A DNA stretch of 64,000 nucleotides from Trichomonas vaginalis G3 (GCF_026262505.1 NC_067207.1:13422082-13486081); one strand, 5' to 3'. Positions 1 through 9,579 are shown, counted from the first letter of the stretch. The notes: a model not told the origin generated them from the letters alone. Made by a program: numbers and translations.

Positions 1-661
1 CCTGTTTTGCTCTTTTGACACCAGAAGACTTTATTGTTGTGAATGGTAAAAAATACTCCTTTGAAGATACTTACTCAGATATACCACCAACAGGTTTTGT
101 TGACTTATTTAATACTTTAATACGGGTGTAACATGTGCTGCAACTAGAGCGGTTTCATTATGTTTGGATGTCCGACTGAGTTTACTATAAACGATATGAG
201 CTATAATACAAAACTTATTTCTGGTTTTTACCAACAGTTTCCTATAACAGGAAAAGGTGTCATACAAGGAATGTCTATTCCATTGACATTAAGCACACCA
301 ATCTTATATATTGTTTCAAACTTAGGTTCAAAGTGTTATTCGAATGTCGACAGAAACTATTATGACCAAAAATACTTATGCGTATAAACAATACTTTCTC
401 TGCTGGTTTGCCTATTGTTCATTCGAATGCAGAATTTTCAACCTTAGTGAACTCAAACACTTTGGCAAGTATAACGTTGACATTAGTTGACGCAAACTTT
501 GTTCCTGTAAAACTTTTATGTCCTATGTATTTGTCAATGACGGCAGAAAGTTTCGAATTGGAAGATGCAACTGGTGAAAGTATTGTATTACAAGAACAAC
601 TTCAACAACAAATAGCTCAAGAACAACAAATGCAACAAATGCAACAACAAAGTCAAGAATA
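1..661 (+). pseudogene. Capsid-type (candidate minor capsid/penton) protein, broken and cut by window edge
   Basis: This is homologous along its length to the 265-residue protein at 44911-45708 in element B. The protein is rich in beta-prone segments and ends in a glutamine-rich tail. It lies 26 bases before the SF3 helicase gene and shares its A/T-rich leader type. The penton assignment is an inference from size (a single jelly-roll protein would be about this long), composition and the expected gene set of Polintons; no diagnostic motif is visible. The copy is broken. Confidence 0.5.
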
Positions 662-687
662 AAAAATATTTTTTTTATTTTATAAAA

Positions 688-1927
688 ATGTACAGAATAG
701 ATGTTTCAGATTTTTATGACTTCCAAGCATTCAGAAATATGTGTCCATTTAGAGACTATAACAAAGCAGTCGAGAATTTGAAACGTTTAGTCATTTATGT
801 CGACTCTGCCCCAGAATGTTATGTTATGAAAGAATGGGATGTAGTCTTTAACAAACCTAAAGCGACAATAGTTTCAGAACAAGAATGTAGACAGAAACTT
901 AAGAAAATAAAAGTTGTACAAGTTGGAATGAAGATGTTAGATGCTTGGGATATCTTATTGTCAAAGTTAGAAGATTTTTCAGTTCGAGGTATAAAGTTCT
1001 ATACACCTTCTCCAAACTTCTATTCTATCTTCACTGGATATAAATACGAACAAGTAGAATGGAAAGAAAATATTATAGAAGCTTGGTTAGACCATGTCAA
1101 AGAAATTATATGCAATGGAAACGAAAGAGTCTATGAGTATATCTTATGTTGGTTTGCAAACATCTTACAACATCCAAGTGCTAAAAATGAAACTGCTCTC
1201 ATTATAATTGGAAAACAAGGAACTGGTAAGAACACATTCTTTACAGATATTTTGTGCAAACTGTTAGAGGGCTATTCGAACCCGAATATGACAAACTTAG
1301 AAAACATCTGCGGTAAATTTAACTCCTCAATAGAGAATATGAAACTTATAGTTTGCAATGAACTTCAAAGTATAGATACAACAAAAGTTTTGAACTCAGA
1401 TGCTTTGAAGAGTCTTATAACAGACAAAGTTGGAGTTGTTGAAAGAAAGTATAAAGAGACCAAAGAGTTTTGTGAAAATGTTGCAAACTTCATTATGGTT
1501 TCAAACAATGCTGTTCCGATGAAGTTAGAAAGTTCTGACAGAAGATATGTAGTTGTCAGAACGTCAGATTCTCATATGCAAGATACAGAATATTTTGACG
1601 ACTTAGCAGAAACTTTGACATCTGACTTTTACAACCACTTGTTCTCATATTTTATGACATTAGATATTTCAAAGTTCAATCCAAGACAAATTCCACATAC
1701 CGAAGAGAGACAAACATTGTTAGAAGCAAACAAGAGTGTATATGAACTGTTCATAGATGAAACTGACTTTGAGTGTTTAGATGAAAGGTCATTGTACGAT
1801 TTCGTATAAACAATATTGTCAAGAATATGGTTATATGACAGCGTCTAAACGAACATTCTTGGCAAATGTCAAAAGTCTTTTAGACGTACAGAATGGTGTA
1901 TATACAAAGAAAAATTTTTATGAGTAA
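688..1927 (+). pseudogene. Superfamily 3 helicase (D5/primase-helicase type), broken copy
   Basis: The Walker A motif GKQGTGKNT, a Walker B-like LIVCNEL and the SF3 motif C region NFIMVSNN are all present in order, as in viral replicative helicases of the D5/parvo-type group. It is nearly identical to the 411-residue helicase of element B, which looks whole. The leader is an A/T tract (AAAAAATATTTT...ATAAAA) directly before the ATG, shared with several other genes of the element. The role would be unwinding during element DNA replication. This copy is broken. Confidence 0.85.
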
Positions 1928-1963
1928 ATTTAAAAAAAAATATTTTTTTATCCGATAGAAAAG

Positions 1964-2383
1964 ATGACGAAATATATTTCAGTAAACAAGTACATGTCAG
2001 GACTTAAAGAAGAACTAGACCCATTCACATATTTGAATGTTTACTTCTACCATTTTGAAAAGTCTTCATTCAGCAAAGTTTGGAACATCGAACCAGTTAA
2101 GTTTGCTATTGTGACTAAAAATGGTGCGAAATTTGAAGACTTAGACATAGAAGGTTTGTTAGCAGTCAAAGAAAGTTTTGACAGAAGGTTTTCAAACCTT
2201 AAAGAAGGCAAAGCATACAAACTTGTTATACCTTATGAACCAAAGAAAGCAGACGACTATGAATATTATGAGTCTAAGATAGTTGAAGTTCAAGGTAAAT
2301 TGGGTAAAAAGATTTTAGAGTCTAAGCCAGTGTTTGCTCCTAAAGAGGAAGAGAACATTGACATTGACCCAGAAATGTTCTAA
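1964..2383 (+). CDS. Hypothetical 139-aa protein following the helicase
   Basis: The ORF is open, starts 36 bases after the helicase gene in the same direction and has the same kind of A/T leader. The protein is compact and charged, with many Lys/Glu and aromatic residues, and has an acidic C-terminus (EEENIDIDPEMF). Its position beside a replicative helicase would fit a single-stranded-DNA-binding or accessory replication protein, but no motif proves this. The element B copy is interrupted by a MITE. Confidence 0.7.
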   Translation: MTKYISVNKYMSGLKEELDPFTYLNVYFYHFEKSSFSKVWNIEPVKFAIVTKNGAKFEDLDIEGLLAVKESFDRRFSNLKEGKAYKLVIPYEPKKADDYEYYESKIVEVQGKLGKKILESKPVFAPKEEENIDIDPEMF

Positions 2384-2399
2384 AAATAAAATTTTATTT

Positions 2400-2842
2400 T
2401 TACATGTCAAATTTCTTTTTCTCTGGAACTGGTTCAGGTTCTTTCTTCTCTCTTCTACTTTCTTTTCTTTCTTCTTCTTTTCTGGTGGAGTTATGTCAAA
2501 TTTCTCCGAACCATATTTCTGTAAAAGTTCTTTGTCCTTTAATAGCTCTTCTATTCTGTTTTCTATTTCATCTTCAAGAACAGCGCATGTGTCTTCTTTG
2601 CATTCTAAGAACTTTTGTTGGACTTCATCTTTCCAATCGGCGTCATCTCTGTCAACAAGTCTGTCATTGACAAATTTTAAGACTGCTCTGCTTAATGTTT
2701 TATGGTTCTTGTCATATTCCCAGAAACAGAACTTTAGAACAAATTCACCTTTCTTGTTTACACTATGTAAGATTTTATGGTCGACAGATGTTTTGCTGTC
2801 GAAAAGCTTGTCTCGAATATAGATAGCGAAATCGCTAGACAT
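2400..2842 (-). pseudogene. Highly charged Lys/Glu-tailed protein, broken copy
   Basis: It starts MSSDFAIYIRDKLFDSK and has a globular first half followed by a strongly charged Lys/Glu tail. It converges with the 139-aa gene and is divergent from the packaging ATPase gene, from which it is separated by under 40 bases containing a shared A/T-rich promoter region. No family is recognised. The homologue in element B is at 41994-42454. This copy is broken. Confidence 0.6.
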
Positions 2843-2878
2843 TTTCTAAAAGATAAAAATTTTAATTTTTCTAAAAAT

Positions 2879-3752
2879 ATGTTAGAAAAAAAGTTTGCTG
2901 ACATTGACAAAAATTTGAGAATGTTTTAAACAAGAACAAGAGGAAGTTAGAAAATGCTCAGATAAAGCCTATACATGACAAGTTCTTATTTGCTCAGAAT
3001 GGTATAACAGGTCTAATTGCACCACCTGGGTCGGGTAAGACTTTCACTTATCTTAAAATGGCTGCACAACAACAAGAACTAGATGAGAAGAACCCATTCT
3101 ATGAGTTAGTTGTTATTTGTAGTACTTCTGGTCAATTTGACCAAACCGTCAATTCGTTCAAAGATATTATAAAGAAGTCTAAGTTAGTATGTATAAAAGA
3201 CTCTGAGTTGTTAGATTGGATAAAGAAGTACCAAAGAAGAGTTTTGAAGTATAATGCTATAAATGAGTATATAAATTCGAAGTTCAAAGACCCAAATGAG
3301 GAAATGCAGAGAATATTAGAGAAGAAACACTTCAGAAACAAACAGAAAGAGATAGAATACATTTCGAAAAATTGCAATCTTACGATTGGAAGACTTACCC
3401 TCATAGATGTCTTCTTATCTTAGATGACTTTGCTTCTCATCCTTTGTTAAAGAACAGAGAACAAGACATGTGTCGAATTCTTAAGAAGCTCAGACACTTT
3501 AACATCTCAGTCGTAATATGTGTACAGACAGCAAAGAGTTTAAGTAAGGATGTTAAAAGAATACTTACTGACATTATACTTTTCCCCGGATTGTCCGAAG
3601 ACGATTTCATGGAACTTATGAAAGAGTCCATGGCAGGTAAGTTTGACAGATATGAACTATGGGAGAAGTACAAAGTCATACAAGACCCTCATACTTCTTT
3701 CAGAATTCATATCTACGCAAACAAAGTTCAAATTGTAAAAAGTCAAGCTTGA
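2879..3752 (+). pseudogene. A32/FtsK-type genome-packaging ATPase, broken copy
   Basis: A P-loop APPGSGKT near 3025-3048 and a Walker B CLLILDDF near 3410-3430 mark a packaging ATPase of the FtsK/HerA (A32-like) group. This gene is one of the defining Polinton genes, and its product would pump element DNA into capsids. The near-identical homologue is at 41082-41956 in element B. This copy is broken. Confidence 0.8.
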
Positions 3753-3771
3753 AAAATGTAAGTGTTTAGTC

Positions 3772-3849
3772 TTAGTAAGTCTGTTGTGGTGCTGGGGCTG
3801 TCGGTTCTTCTGGCTTTGGAAGGCATTCAGGAAGAGGAACGTCAGTCAT
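3772..3849 (-). CDS. Small Pro/Glu ORF (25 aa), MTDVP type
   Basis: The 25-residue ORF reads MTDVPLPECLPKPEEP and ends in a proline/glutamine tail. The element B copy (40985-41062) is identical in peptide, which favours a real gene or exon. A longer relative starting MSDVPPTQSIPKPEEP lies at 8823-9077, also right beside a 22-bp tandem array. The reading frame can continue upstream into the repeat array, so the true start is uncertain. Function unknown. Confidence 0.4.
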   Translation of the reverse strand: MTDVPLPECLPKPEEPTAPAPQQTY

Positions 3850-3861
3850 CCGTTTGTGTCC

Positions 3862-4085
3862 TGTCGGAAGGAAGAACTTTTCCAGTTGTCGGGAAAAACT
3901 TTTTCTGTCGGAAGGAAAAACTTTTTCTGTCGGAAGGAAAAACTTTTTCTGAAGTTCGACCAAAAAGTTCTCAATTTTCGAAAATTTGAATGGTTTACGG
4001 ACGGACAACTGGAAAATTTTTTCTTGTCGTCGGGAAAAACTTTTCCTGTTGGAAGGAAAAACTTTTTCTGTCGGAAGGAAGGACT
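3862..4085. repeat. 22-bp tandem array, GGAAGGAAAAAC...CTGTC type
   Basis: Degenerate tandem units of about 22 bp are built on GGAAAAACTTTTTCTGTC, interrupted by a short unique stretch around 3950-4015. Each unit contains the near-palindrome GAAAAACTTTTTC. The array separates two divergently oriented small ORFs (3772-3849 minus, 4090-4164 plus). The corresponding element B array is at 40698-40980. Confidence 0.8.
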
Positions 4086-4089
4086 CGGA

Positions 4090-4164
4090 ATGCCAGAAGG
4101 ATTTGACAAGGCAATTTACTTTATAGAGCTACCTGAGCCATCTGAAGTCAAGCTTGAAAAATAA
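4090..4164 (+). CDS. Small ORF (24 aa), FDKAIY type
   Basis: It reads MPEGFDKAIYFIELPEPSEV followed by four residues. The motif FD(K/E)AIY recurs in the tiny ORF at 9499-9543, which occupies the same place at the other 22-bp array. The recurrence suggests a paired, divergently transcribed module around each array. Expression is not shown by the sequence. Confidence 0.35.
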   Translation: MPEGFDKAIYFIELPEPSEVKLEK

Positions 4165-4173
4165 ATGGTTCAT

Positions 4174-4966
4174 TTACTCTGCTTGTTTGAAGTTGTCAAA
4201 ATACTCTGTTATTTTTTCCTTTAACAATGGCAAATCTTCTTTGAAGGTAAGTATTGTACAACATTTAATATCATAGTGTGTTTGAGGTAACGTATCTTGA
4301 ACTATTTGTTTCACATCTTCATTTGGGGTCATTGAAATCGGTAAGTTTTCGCGATAGAACCAATTTCTGTCAGATTTGTAAATCTTAGCAAGGTCGTAAA
4401 AGCTTTTGTTGTTTCTTCTGACTAAATGCAACATAACCATATCTTTATCTTCTTCTTTCTCCATCTCTTCAGTATAAATCATATACTTATAGTTCTTTTC
4501 CTTTCCTTTTGGTACCGAACGTGAATGCTTTTGCTTTTGCTTCAAGCTTGTTCTCTAGCTCTTCACGTTCTTGTCTATGAATTTCATCTAACATCATGAA
4601 AATATAACAAGCGTAACGAGGTGAAGCCCACATTGCAACAGCATTTACAAGAAGTCTATGTACATACCAGCCTCTCAAACCATTTAGCAAATTTTTACGA
4701 TTTTCGTACGGAATCTCGACTCGCGGTTTTCCTCGGGTCGCAAACATATGAGGAAATTCTTCTAAAAGTTCTTTTGTCTGTTGGTTTTCAAACCAATGAT
4801 GTGCTTGCTTTGTAGAACGAAGAGCATTCAAAATACTTTGCATTTGGTACATGTCATCTTTGACTGAACGAATGAGACGTAACTGTTTGTTAAACTGTAT
4901 GTACTCATATTCTTCATTTATGGCTTCATGAACGATAGCAGTTGTTGTGTTCTCTGTTGTTGACAT
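4174..4966 (-). pseudogene. KilA-N domain protein, broken copy
   Basis: It is homologous to the 275-residue KilA-N protein at 39788-40615. The KilA-N core ends in a GWYVHRLLVNAVAMWASPRY block, matching the family's G(T/W)YVxxxLxxxxAxWASPxF signature. KilA-N is a DNA-binding domain of phages and large DNA viruses. The promoter box at 4985-5036 lies immediately upstream. The copy is broken. Confidence 0.8.
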
Positions 4967-4984
4967 ATCTGTCCTTACATACAA

Positions 4985-5036
4985 AATAAAAAAATAAATA
5001 AAAATAAAACTAACTTTATTTTTTCTATCTTAAGGA
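4985..5036 (-). promoter_or_regulatory. Shared promoter-like box of the KilA-N gene set
   Basis: On the minus strand it reads AGATAGAAAAAATAAAGTTA, then an A/T tract, then TTTTGTATGTAAGGACA directly before the ATG. The same arrangement precedes seven genes in the two elements (also 6185-6232, 8178-8232, 35818-35886, 36776-36827, 38690-38749, 39716-39787). None of the capsid or replication genes has it, so it marks a distinct expression class. Confidence 0.65.
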
Positions 5037-5560
5037 AATTCATGATTTTCATAGAGTTTTGGCGACCCCGAAGGAAGTCGGTCTCGCTGTGCTTCATGAT
5101 TTTCATAGAGTTTTGGCGACTACGTTTTTTAACGTACTCGCTGTTCTTCACTGTTTTCATACGGAATTCAGCAAAAATATATTTTAGGGTAGAAGGTTAG
5201 ATCTAACACGTTTTCTACCCTCGTGAATTTTCATGACTTCTTCGTAAATGTTTTGTCAAGACTTCTTCGTAAATGTTTTGTCAAACATGAACGTACATGT
5301 TTTGTCAAAACTTCTTCGTAAATGTTTTGTCATGACTTCTTCGTACATGCTTTGTCAAGACTTCTTCATCGTAATGAGCGTAAATGTTTTGTCAAGACTT
5401 CTTCGTAAATGTTTTGTCAAAACTTCTTCGTAAATGTTTTGTCGAAACTTCTTCGTAATGAGCGTAAATCAGACAAAAATAATGTTTAGGTGAAGAGGTG
5501 CGATCTCACCTTTTTTTTCACCTGTTTTCTCACAAGCGTTTTACATGGTAAACGTTATTT
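5037..5560. repeat. Intergenic repeat region: variable-stem hairpins, AGATCT palindrome, 25-bp units
   Basis: From right to left of the gene start it holds: two hairpin units with fixed flanks (CATGATTTTCATAGAGTTTT) and different stems, GACC/GGTC near 5062-5085 and TACGTT/AACGTA near 5122-5140; the palindrome GTTAGATCTAAC at 5196-5207; about nine 25-bp units with core TTCGTAAATGTTTTGTC at 5238-5455; and an imperfect GGTGCGATCTCACC near 5497. No gene is supported here. Confidence 0.75.
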
Positions 5561-6172
5561 TTACATGTATTTTTCAGCAACTTCGTCAAATAATTTTATA
5601 GCTTTATCTATCTCATCTACTTCAAACGTTTCTTTACCTTTTATGGGAGCACCATACATTTTCTCAAACTTTTCGAGTAGTTCTGTTTCTGCAGCTCTCA
5701 TATCATTAGCAAACACAACCTTGACTATATTGACTGTACTGTCATATCTTTGAGTTATATTATATGTTCTTCCTATCTTATATCTTTTTGTATTGAAGTC
5801 CTTCGGTTTCTGAACGATGTAAAGTAAGCCTTCACTGCAACGTTCCGTATCGAATGAACCATATGTTATGAAGTTATATCCAACAACTGGGTCTAACCAT
5901 AACAAAACTATTGGTATAAGACTTTTGTCTATAAGATATGCTGCAGTTCCATAGAATCTTACCGATATCATAAGCTCAGGATTTCTTGTCAAAATTTTCT
6001 GACTAGAAGCAATTCTAACCCAGTCCTTTGTTTTCTTTCCAGATGGAGATAAAATGTCTGACAAAGAATATTTGTTGTATTTCTTTGAGTATCTTACGTT
6101 TAAATCACCTATTCTAACCAATTTGGTGTCATTGTCTATCTTTCCAACTGTTTCAAACTCAATGTTTGTCAT
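5561..6172 (-). CDS. KilA-N-like/GIY-YIG (T5orf172-type) protein
   Basis: The 203-residue product (start chosen at MTNIEFE, after the promoter box; an in-frame ATG lies six codons upstream inside the box) has a C-terminal GIY-YIG-like domain. This consists of GLLYIVQ at about 115-121, YKIGRTYNITQR at about 131-142, an AAETELL helix and GKETFEV. The N-terminal half has a KilA-N/Bro-like look (NKYSLSDILSP... followed by a Trp) but is weaker. T5orf172-type domains accompany KilA-N in phage and large-virus Bro proteins. The copy looks whole; its twin is at 38750-39361. Confidence 0.72.
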   Translation of the reverse strand: MTNIEFETVGKIDNDTKLVRIGDLNVRYSKKYNKYSLSDILSPSGKKTKDWVRIASSQKILTRNPELMISVRFYGTAAYLIDKSLIPIVLLWLDPVVGYNFITYGSFDTERCSEGLLYIVQKPKDFNTKRYKIGRTYNITQRYDSTVNIVKVVFANDMRAAETELLEKFEKMYGAPIKGKETFEVDEIDKAIKLFDEVAEKYM

Positions 6173-6184
6173 ATATGTCTTTAC

Positions 6185-6232
6185 ATACAAAATAAAAAAA
6201 ATATTTTATAAAAAACTAACTTTATTTTTTCT
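6185..6232 (-). promoter_or_regulatory. Shared promoter-like box before GIY-YIG gene
   Basis: It has the same AGAAAAAATAAAGTTAGTTTT and TATTTTGTATGTAAAGAC arrangement as at 4985-5036, directly before the ATG at 6172. Confidence 0.6.
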
Positions 6233-6235
6233 ATC

Positions 6236-7230
6236 TTGTATAAAAGATATGATTTCAGGGATTTTTTTTACGAAGTGCAAAAGTTCTCTTCGTAAAAAAA
6301 TAACAGTTATATAATGAAATTTGGTCATTTTTTCACGATTTTCATGAGTTTTAGGCGACCCCGAAAAAAGTCTGGGTCGCAATTTTTCACGATTTTCATG
6401 AGTTTTAGGCGAGTAAGATTTTCTATCTTGTATAAAAGATATGATTTCAGGGATTTTTTTGACGAAGTGCAAAAGTTCTCTTCGTAAAAAAATAACAGTT
6501 ATATAATGAAATTTGGTCATTTTTTTACGATTTTCATGAGTTTTAGGCGACCAGGTTTTTTTCCCTACTCGCAATTTTTTACGATTTTCGTACGGAATCT
6601 CTACCCGCGATTTTCCTCGGGTAGCAAACATATGAGGAAATTCATGAAATTTGGTCATTTTTTTACGATTTTCATGAGTTTTATGCTAGACCGAAAAAAG
6701 TCGGTCTAGAGAAATTTCACTCAAAAGTTCTTGTGTGCTTTGGTTTTTGAACCAATGTCTGTATGTTTGGTTTCTGGAGCAAAACATGCTGTCAAAATAC
6801 TTTGCATTTGGTACATATCGTCTTTGACCGAACGAATGAGACGGAGTTGTTTGTTAAACTGTATGTACTCGTATTCTTCATTTATTTTGTATAAAAGATA
6901 TGATTTCAGGGATTTTTTTACGAAGTGTCAAAGTTCACTTCGTCAAAAATAACAGTTATATAATGAAATTTGGTCATTTTTTTCAGCAAAAATATATTTT
7001 AGGTGAAGTGGTGCGATCTCACCTGTTTTTTCACCTGTTTTTTCACCTCAGTTATTTTATAAGCGTTTTACATGGTAAACGTTATTTTTGGAATTTTGTG
7101 AAAACTCAACGGTTTGACACAAGCCATATGTCATTTTACTCAGAATTTTATACAGAATTCAGCAAAAATAAAGTTTAGGTGAAGTGGTGCGATCTCACCT
7201 GTTTTTTCACCTTTTTTCTCACCTGTTTTT
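6236..7230. repeat. Intergenic repeat region with KilA-N gene remnants
   Basis: Three copies of a block containing ATATGATTTCAGGGAT, a GACGAAGTG segment and CAGTTATATAATGAAATTTGG lie at about 6235-6325, 6425-6525 and 6895-6980. Between them are hairpin units with stems GCGACCC/GGGTCGC (6358-6383), CTACCCG/CGGGTAG (6600-6625) and CTAGACCGA/TCGGTCTAG (6683-6709). Remnants of a further KilA-N paralogue lie at 6588-6650 and 6715-6885 on the minus strand. Two imperfect GGTGCGATCTCACC sites are near 7011 and 7187. Confidence 0.7.
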
Positions 7231-8169
7231 TCACAAGCGTTTTACATGAATTGTACGATGTATATTTGAAATCCTAAACAGTTTTGTAGCCTCTATTTCT
7301 TCTTTTAGTACATCGAATGTTTTAACTATGCCGAAAGTTTCTTTATACTTCTTCTTGACGTCAGACAGAAGGAAATCTTCTGCTGTTGGATAGTTTTTGT
7401 TCAGAAATTCTAACATGTCCATTTTATTTTCTGCTGGTTTTTCTGCTTCTTTCTTTAAGTCTGCATAGTCGTTTCTCATTCTTTCTATCTCTTTGACGGA
7501 GTAGTTATATCTCCTCATTGCCGCTTTACATTTTGAACATTGCGGGTTCATTTTTGCGTTATATTCTGAAACCTTACCTGCTAAAACAACTAAAGCGTCA
7601 ATGGTTTTCTTTAACTCAAAAGTTGCTGGTTTTATCTGTTTGTTCCATACCTTACCTCTTCTATCTTTATCTCTTATCTGCCATACACATTCAGCAACTA
7701 ACGAAACAAAGTTGTCGTAGGTCTTAAATTCTTCAGATTTATATATGTCAGAAACATTCTTATATACCATGTCGCAATCTTTGTCCATAACCTTATGGTT
7801 GCAATGAAAACCAAGGAATTCATAGTTTACCTTTCGTATGAACTTCTTTATTTCTACTGAGTCAGTTGCTTTGACTTCAATTTCGTCAAATTCAGGAATA
7901 GTGAGTTTTTGTTGTTGGATTTCAGGCAATTTGGGTAAATGGTCAATAATGTCCTGCATTTCATAAAGATATTCTTCATTTGTTTCATCTTTCGCACTAC
8001 AGTCTAAATTACATGTTAAAAGTTCTTGCTTTATCTTCTGGATTTCTGTTTCGAAAGTATATGAAGAAGGAATGAAGCTTTTCATCTCTACTAACATTGA
8101 CGTAGGATTCATGACTAACGAGTTAGGTGCTGTTGTTGTTTGAACTGTTGTTGTGCCGATTGTTGACAT
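7231..8169 (-). CDS. Hypothetical 312-aa protein with CxxC pair
   Basis: The protein is mostly helical and charged, with a CSKCKAAM pair in the second half that could belong to a small metal site, and predicted coiled-coil stretches. The start is taken at MSTIGTTT, after the promoter box. It is over 90 percent identical to 36828-37766 in element B, and both look whole, which implies a maintained function. It belongs to the same promoter class as the KilA-N genes. No family recognised. Confidence 0.75.
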   Translation of the reverse strand: MSTIGTTTVQTTTAPNSLVMNPTSMLVEMKSFIPSSYTFETEIQKIKQELLTCNLDCSAKDETNEEYLYEMQDIIDHLPKLPEIQQQKLTIPEFDEIEVKATDSVEIKKFIRKVNYEFLGFHCNHKVMDKDCDMVYKNVSDIYKSEEFKTYDNFVSLVAECVWQIRDKDRRGKVWNKQIKPATFELKKTIDALVVLAGKVSEYNAKMNPQCSKCKAAMRRYNYSVKEIERMRNDYADLKKEAEKPAENKMDMLEFLNKNYPTAEDFLLSDVKKKYKETFGIVKTFDVLKEEIEATKLFRISNIHRTIHVKRL

Positions 8170-8177
8170 TTTTATTT

Positions 8178-8232
8178 TTTTATACAAAATAAAAAAAAAT
8201 AAAAAAAATAAAACTAACTTTATTTTTTATTT
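8178..8232 (-). promoter_or_regulatory. Shared promoter-like box before 312-aa gene
   Basis: A/T tract with AAAAATAAAGTTAGTTTT on the minus strand and the TATTTTGTAT segment, as upstream of the KilA-N genes; slightly diverged next to the ATG. Confidence 0.55.
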
Positions 8233-8822
8233 CGGGAAAATTCATGAAAATTCAAGAGGTGAAAAAAGAGGTGAAAAAACAGGTGAGATCGCACCACTTC
8301 ACCTAAACATTATTTTTGTCTGATTTACGCTCATTACGATGAAGAAGTCTTGACAAAACATTTACGTTCATGTTTGACAAAGCATGTACGAAGAAGTCAT
8401 GACAAAACATTTACGAAGAAGTCTTGACAAAACATTTACGAAGAAGTCATGAAAATTCAAGAGGTGAGAAAACAGGTTAGATCTAACCTTCTACCCGACA
8501 TTCTCGTCAAATACAAAAAATGACACTTTTTCATTAGATAACTGTTATTTTTTGACGAAGTGAACATTGACACTTCGTCAAAAAAATCCCTGAAATCATA
8601 TCTTACATACAAAAAAATACAAAAAAATGACACTTTTTCATTAGATAACTGTTATTTTTTGACGAAGTGAACATTGACACTTCGTCAAAAAAATCCCTGA
8701 AATCATATCTTACATACAAAAAATACAAAATAAAACTAACTTTATTTTTTCTATCTTAAGGAAATTCATGAAAATTCAAGAGGTGAAAAAACAGGTGAAA
8801 AAACAGGTGAGATCTCACTTCT
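8233..8822. repeat. Intergenic repeat region with two 15-bp-stem hairpins
   Basis: It contains 25-bp units (core GACAAAACATTTACGAAGAA) at about 8340-8450, the palindrome GGTTAGATCTAACC at 8475-8488, and two near-identical hairpins at 8548-8585 and 8655-8692. The hairpin stem is TTTTTTGACGAAGTG with an 8-base loop, followed by CCCTGAAATCATATCTTAC. A GGTGAGATCTCAC site is near 8804-8816. No gene is supported. Confidence 0.75.
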
Positions 8823-9077
8823 TCACCTAAACTTTATTTTTGGGTCCGGGAACAACTTTCTCTCAATAGGGGCTGTGGCATAATCTTTGCGTAAACGGTT
8901 CAGACCTTCTTCGAACTCTTGGGCTCTCTTCGATTGGGATTGAGATTGGAATTGCTGGGGTGGAGCTTGCTGGAACATCCAAGGGTTGGGGCAGTAAGGC
9001 ATAGGCTGATGAGACTGTTGTGGTGCTTTAGGTTCCTCTGGTTTGGGAATGGACTGGGTTGGTGGTACGTCGGACAT
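8823..9077 (-). CDS. Pro/Gln-rich 84-aa protein, MSDVP type
   Basis: The start is chosen at MSDVPPTQSIPKPEEP, because that peptide start recurs in the 25-aa ORF at 3772-3849 and 40985-41062. The middle is Pro/Gln-rich (APPQQFQSQSQSK) and the C-terminus is charged. The frame is also open upstream through the 22-bp array, so an extended N-terminus cannot be excluded. Present in element A only; element B has a KilA-N gene in this slot. Function unknown. Confidence 0.5.
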   Translation of the reverse strand: MSDVPPTQSIPKPEEPKAPQQSHQPMPYCPNPWMFQQAPPQQFQSQSQSKRAQEFEEGLNRLRKDYATAPIERKLFPDPKIKFR

Positions 9078-9079
9078 TG

Positions 9080-9498
9080 TCTTGAAACAGTACAAATATT
9101 GTTCTGAAGCAGTGCAAGTCTTGTTCTGAAAAAGTACAAGTATTGTTCTGAAGCAGTGCAAGTATTGTTCTGAAAAAGTACAAGTATTGTTCTGAAGCAG
9201 TGCAAGTATTGTTCTGAAAAAGTACAAGTATTGTTCTGAAAAAGTACAAGTATTGTTCTGAAACAGAAAATTTTTCTCACAAATTGAGAGCTTTTACGGG
9301 AAATTTGTTCTGAAAAAGTACAAGTATTGTTCTGAAAAAGTACAAGTATTGTTCTGAAGCAGTGCAAGTCTTGTTCTGAAAAAGTACAAGTATTGTTCTG
9401 AAGCAGTGCAAGTCTTGTTCTGAAAAAGTACAAGTATTGTTCTGAAGCAGTGCAAGTATTGTTCTGAAAAAGTACAAGTATTGTTCTGAAGCAGTGCA
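9080..9498. repeat. 22-bp tandem array with two alternating unit types
   Basis: About 18 units of 22 bp end in AGTATTGTTCTGAA or AGTCTTGTTCTGAA. Two types alternate, one with AAAAGTACAAG and one with GCAGTGCAAG. One unique stretch lies around 9262-9305. Because 22 is not divisible by 3, successive units are read in all three frames, and the minus strand is free of stops in several frames. Cys/Phe-rich ORFs seen across it are best treated as by-products of the repeat. Confidence 0.85.
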
Positions 9499-9543
9499 AT
9501 GGACAACATCGAGCCATTTGACGAGGCAATTTACCTAATTTAA
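9499..9543 (+). CDS. Tiny ORF (14 aa), FDEAIY type
   Basis: It reads MDNIEPFDEAIYLI. It resembles MPEGFDKAIYFI at 4090 and has the same position and orientation relative to a 22-bp array and a divergent MxDVP ORF. It may be a remnant of a longer gene of which 9580-9864 is the next part, but this is not proven. Confidence 0.25.
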   Translation: MDNIEPFDEAIYLI

Positions 9544-9579
9544 ATTAACGACTGCATAAAAGACTACTTGCGCAAGGTC

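Noticed and set aside
2334-2822. Phe/Ser-rich plus-strand ORFs opposite the charged-tail gene
   Set aside because: They are the antisense image of a Lys/Glu-rich coding region; not conserved as proteins.
8900-9529. Long Cys/Phe-rich ORFs across the 22-bp array
   Set aside because: They arise because the repeat lacks stops in several frames; no start context and mutually overlapping.
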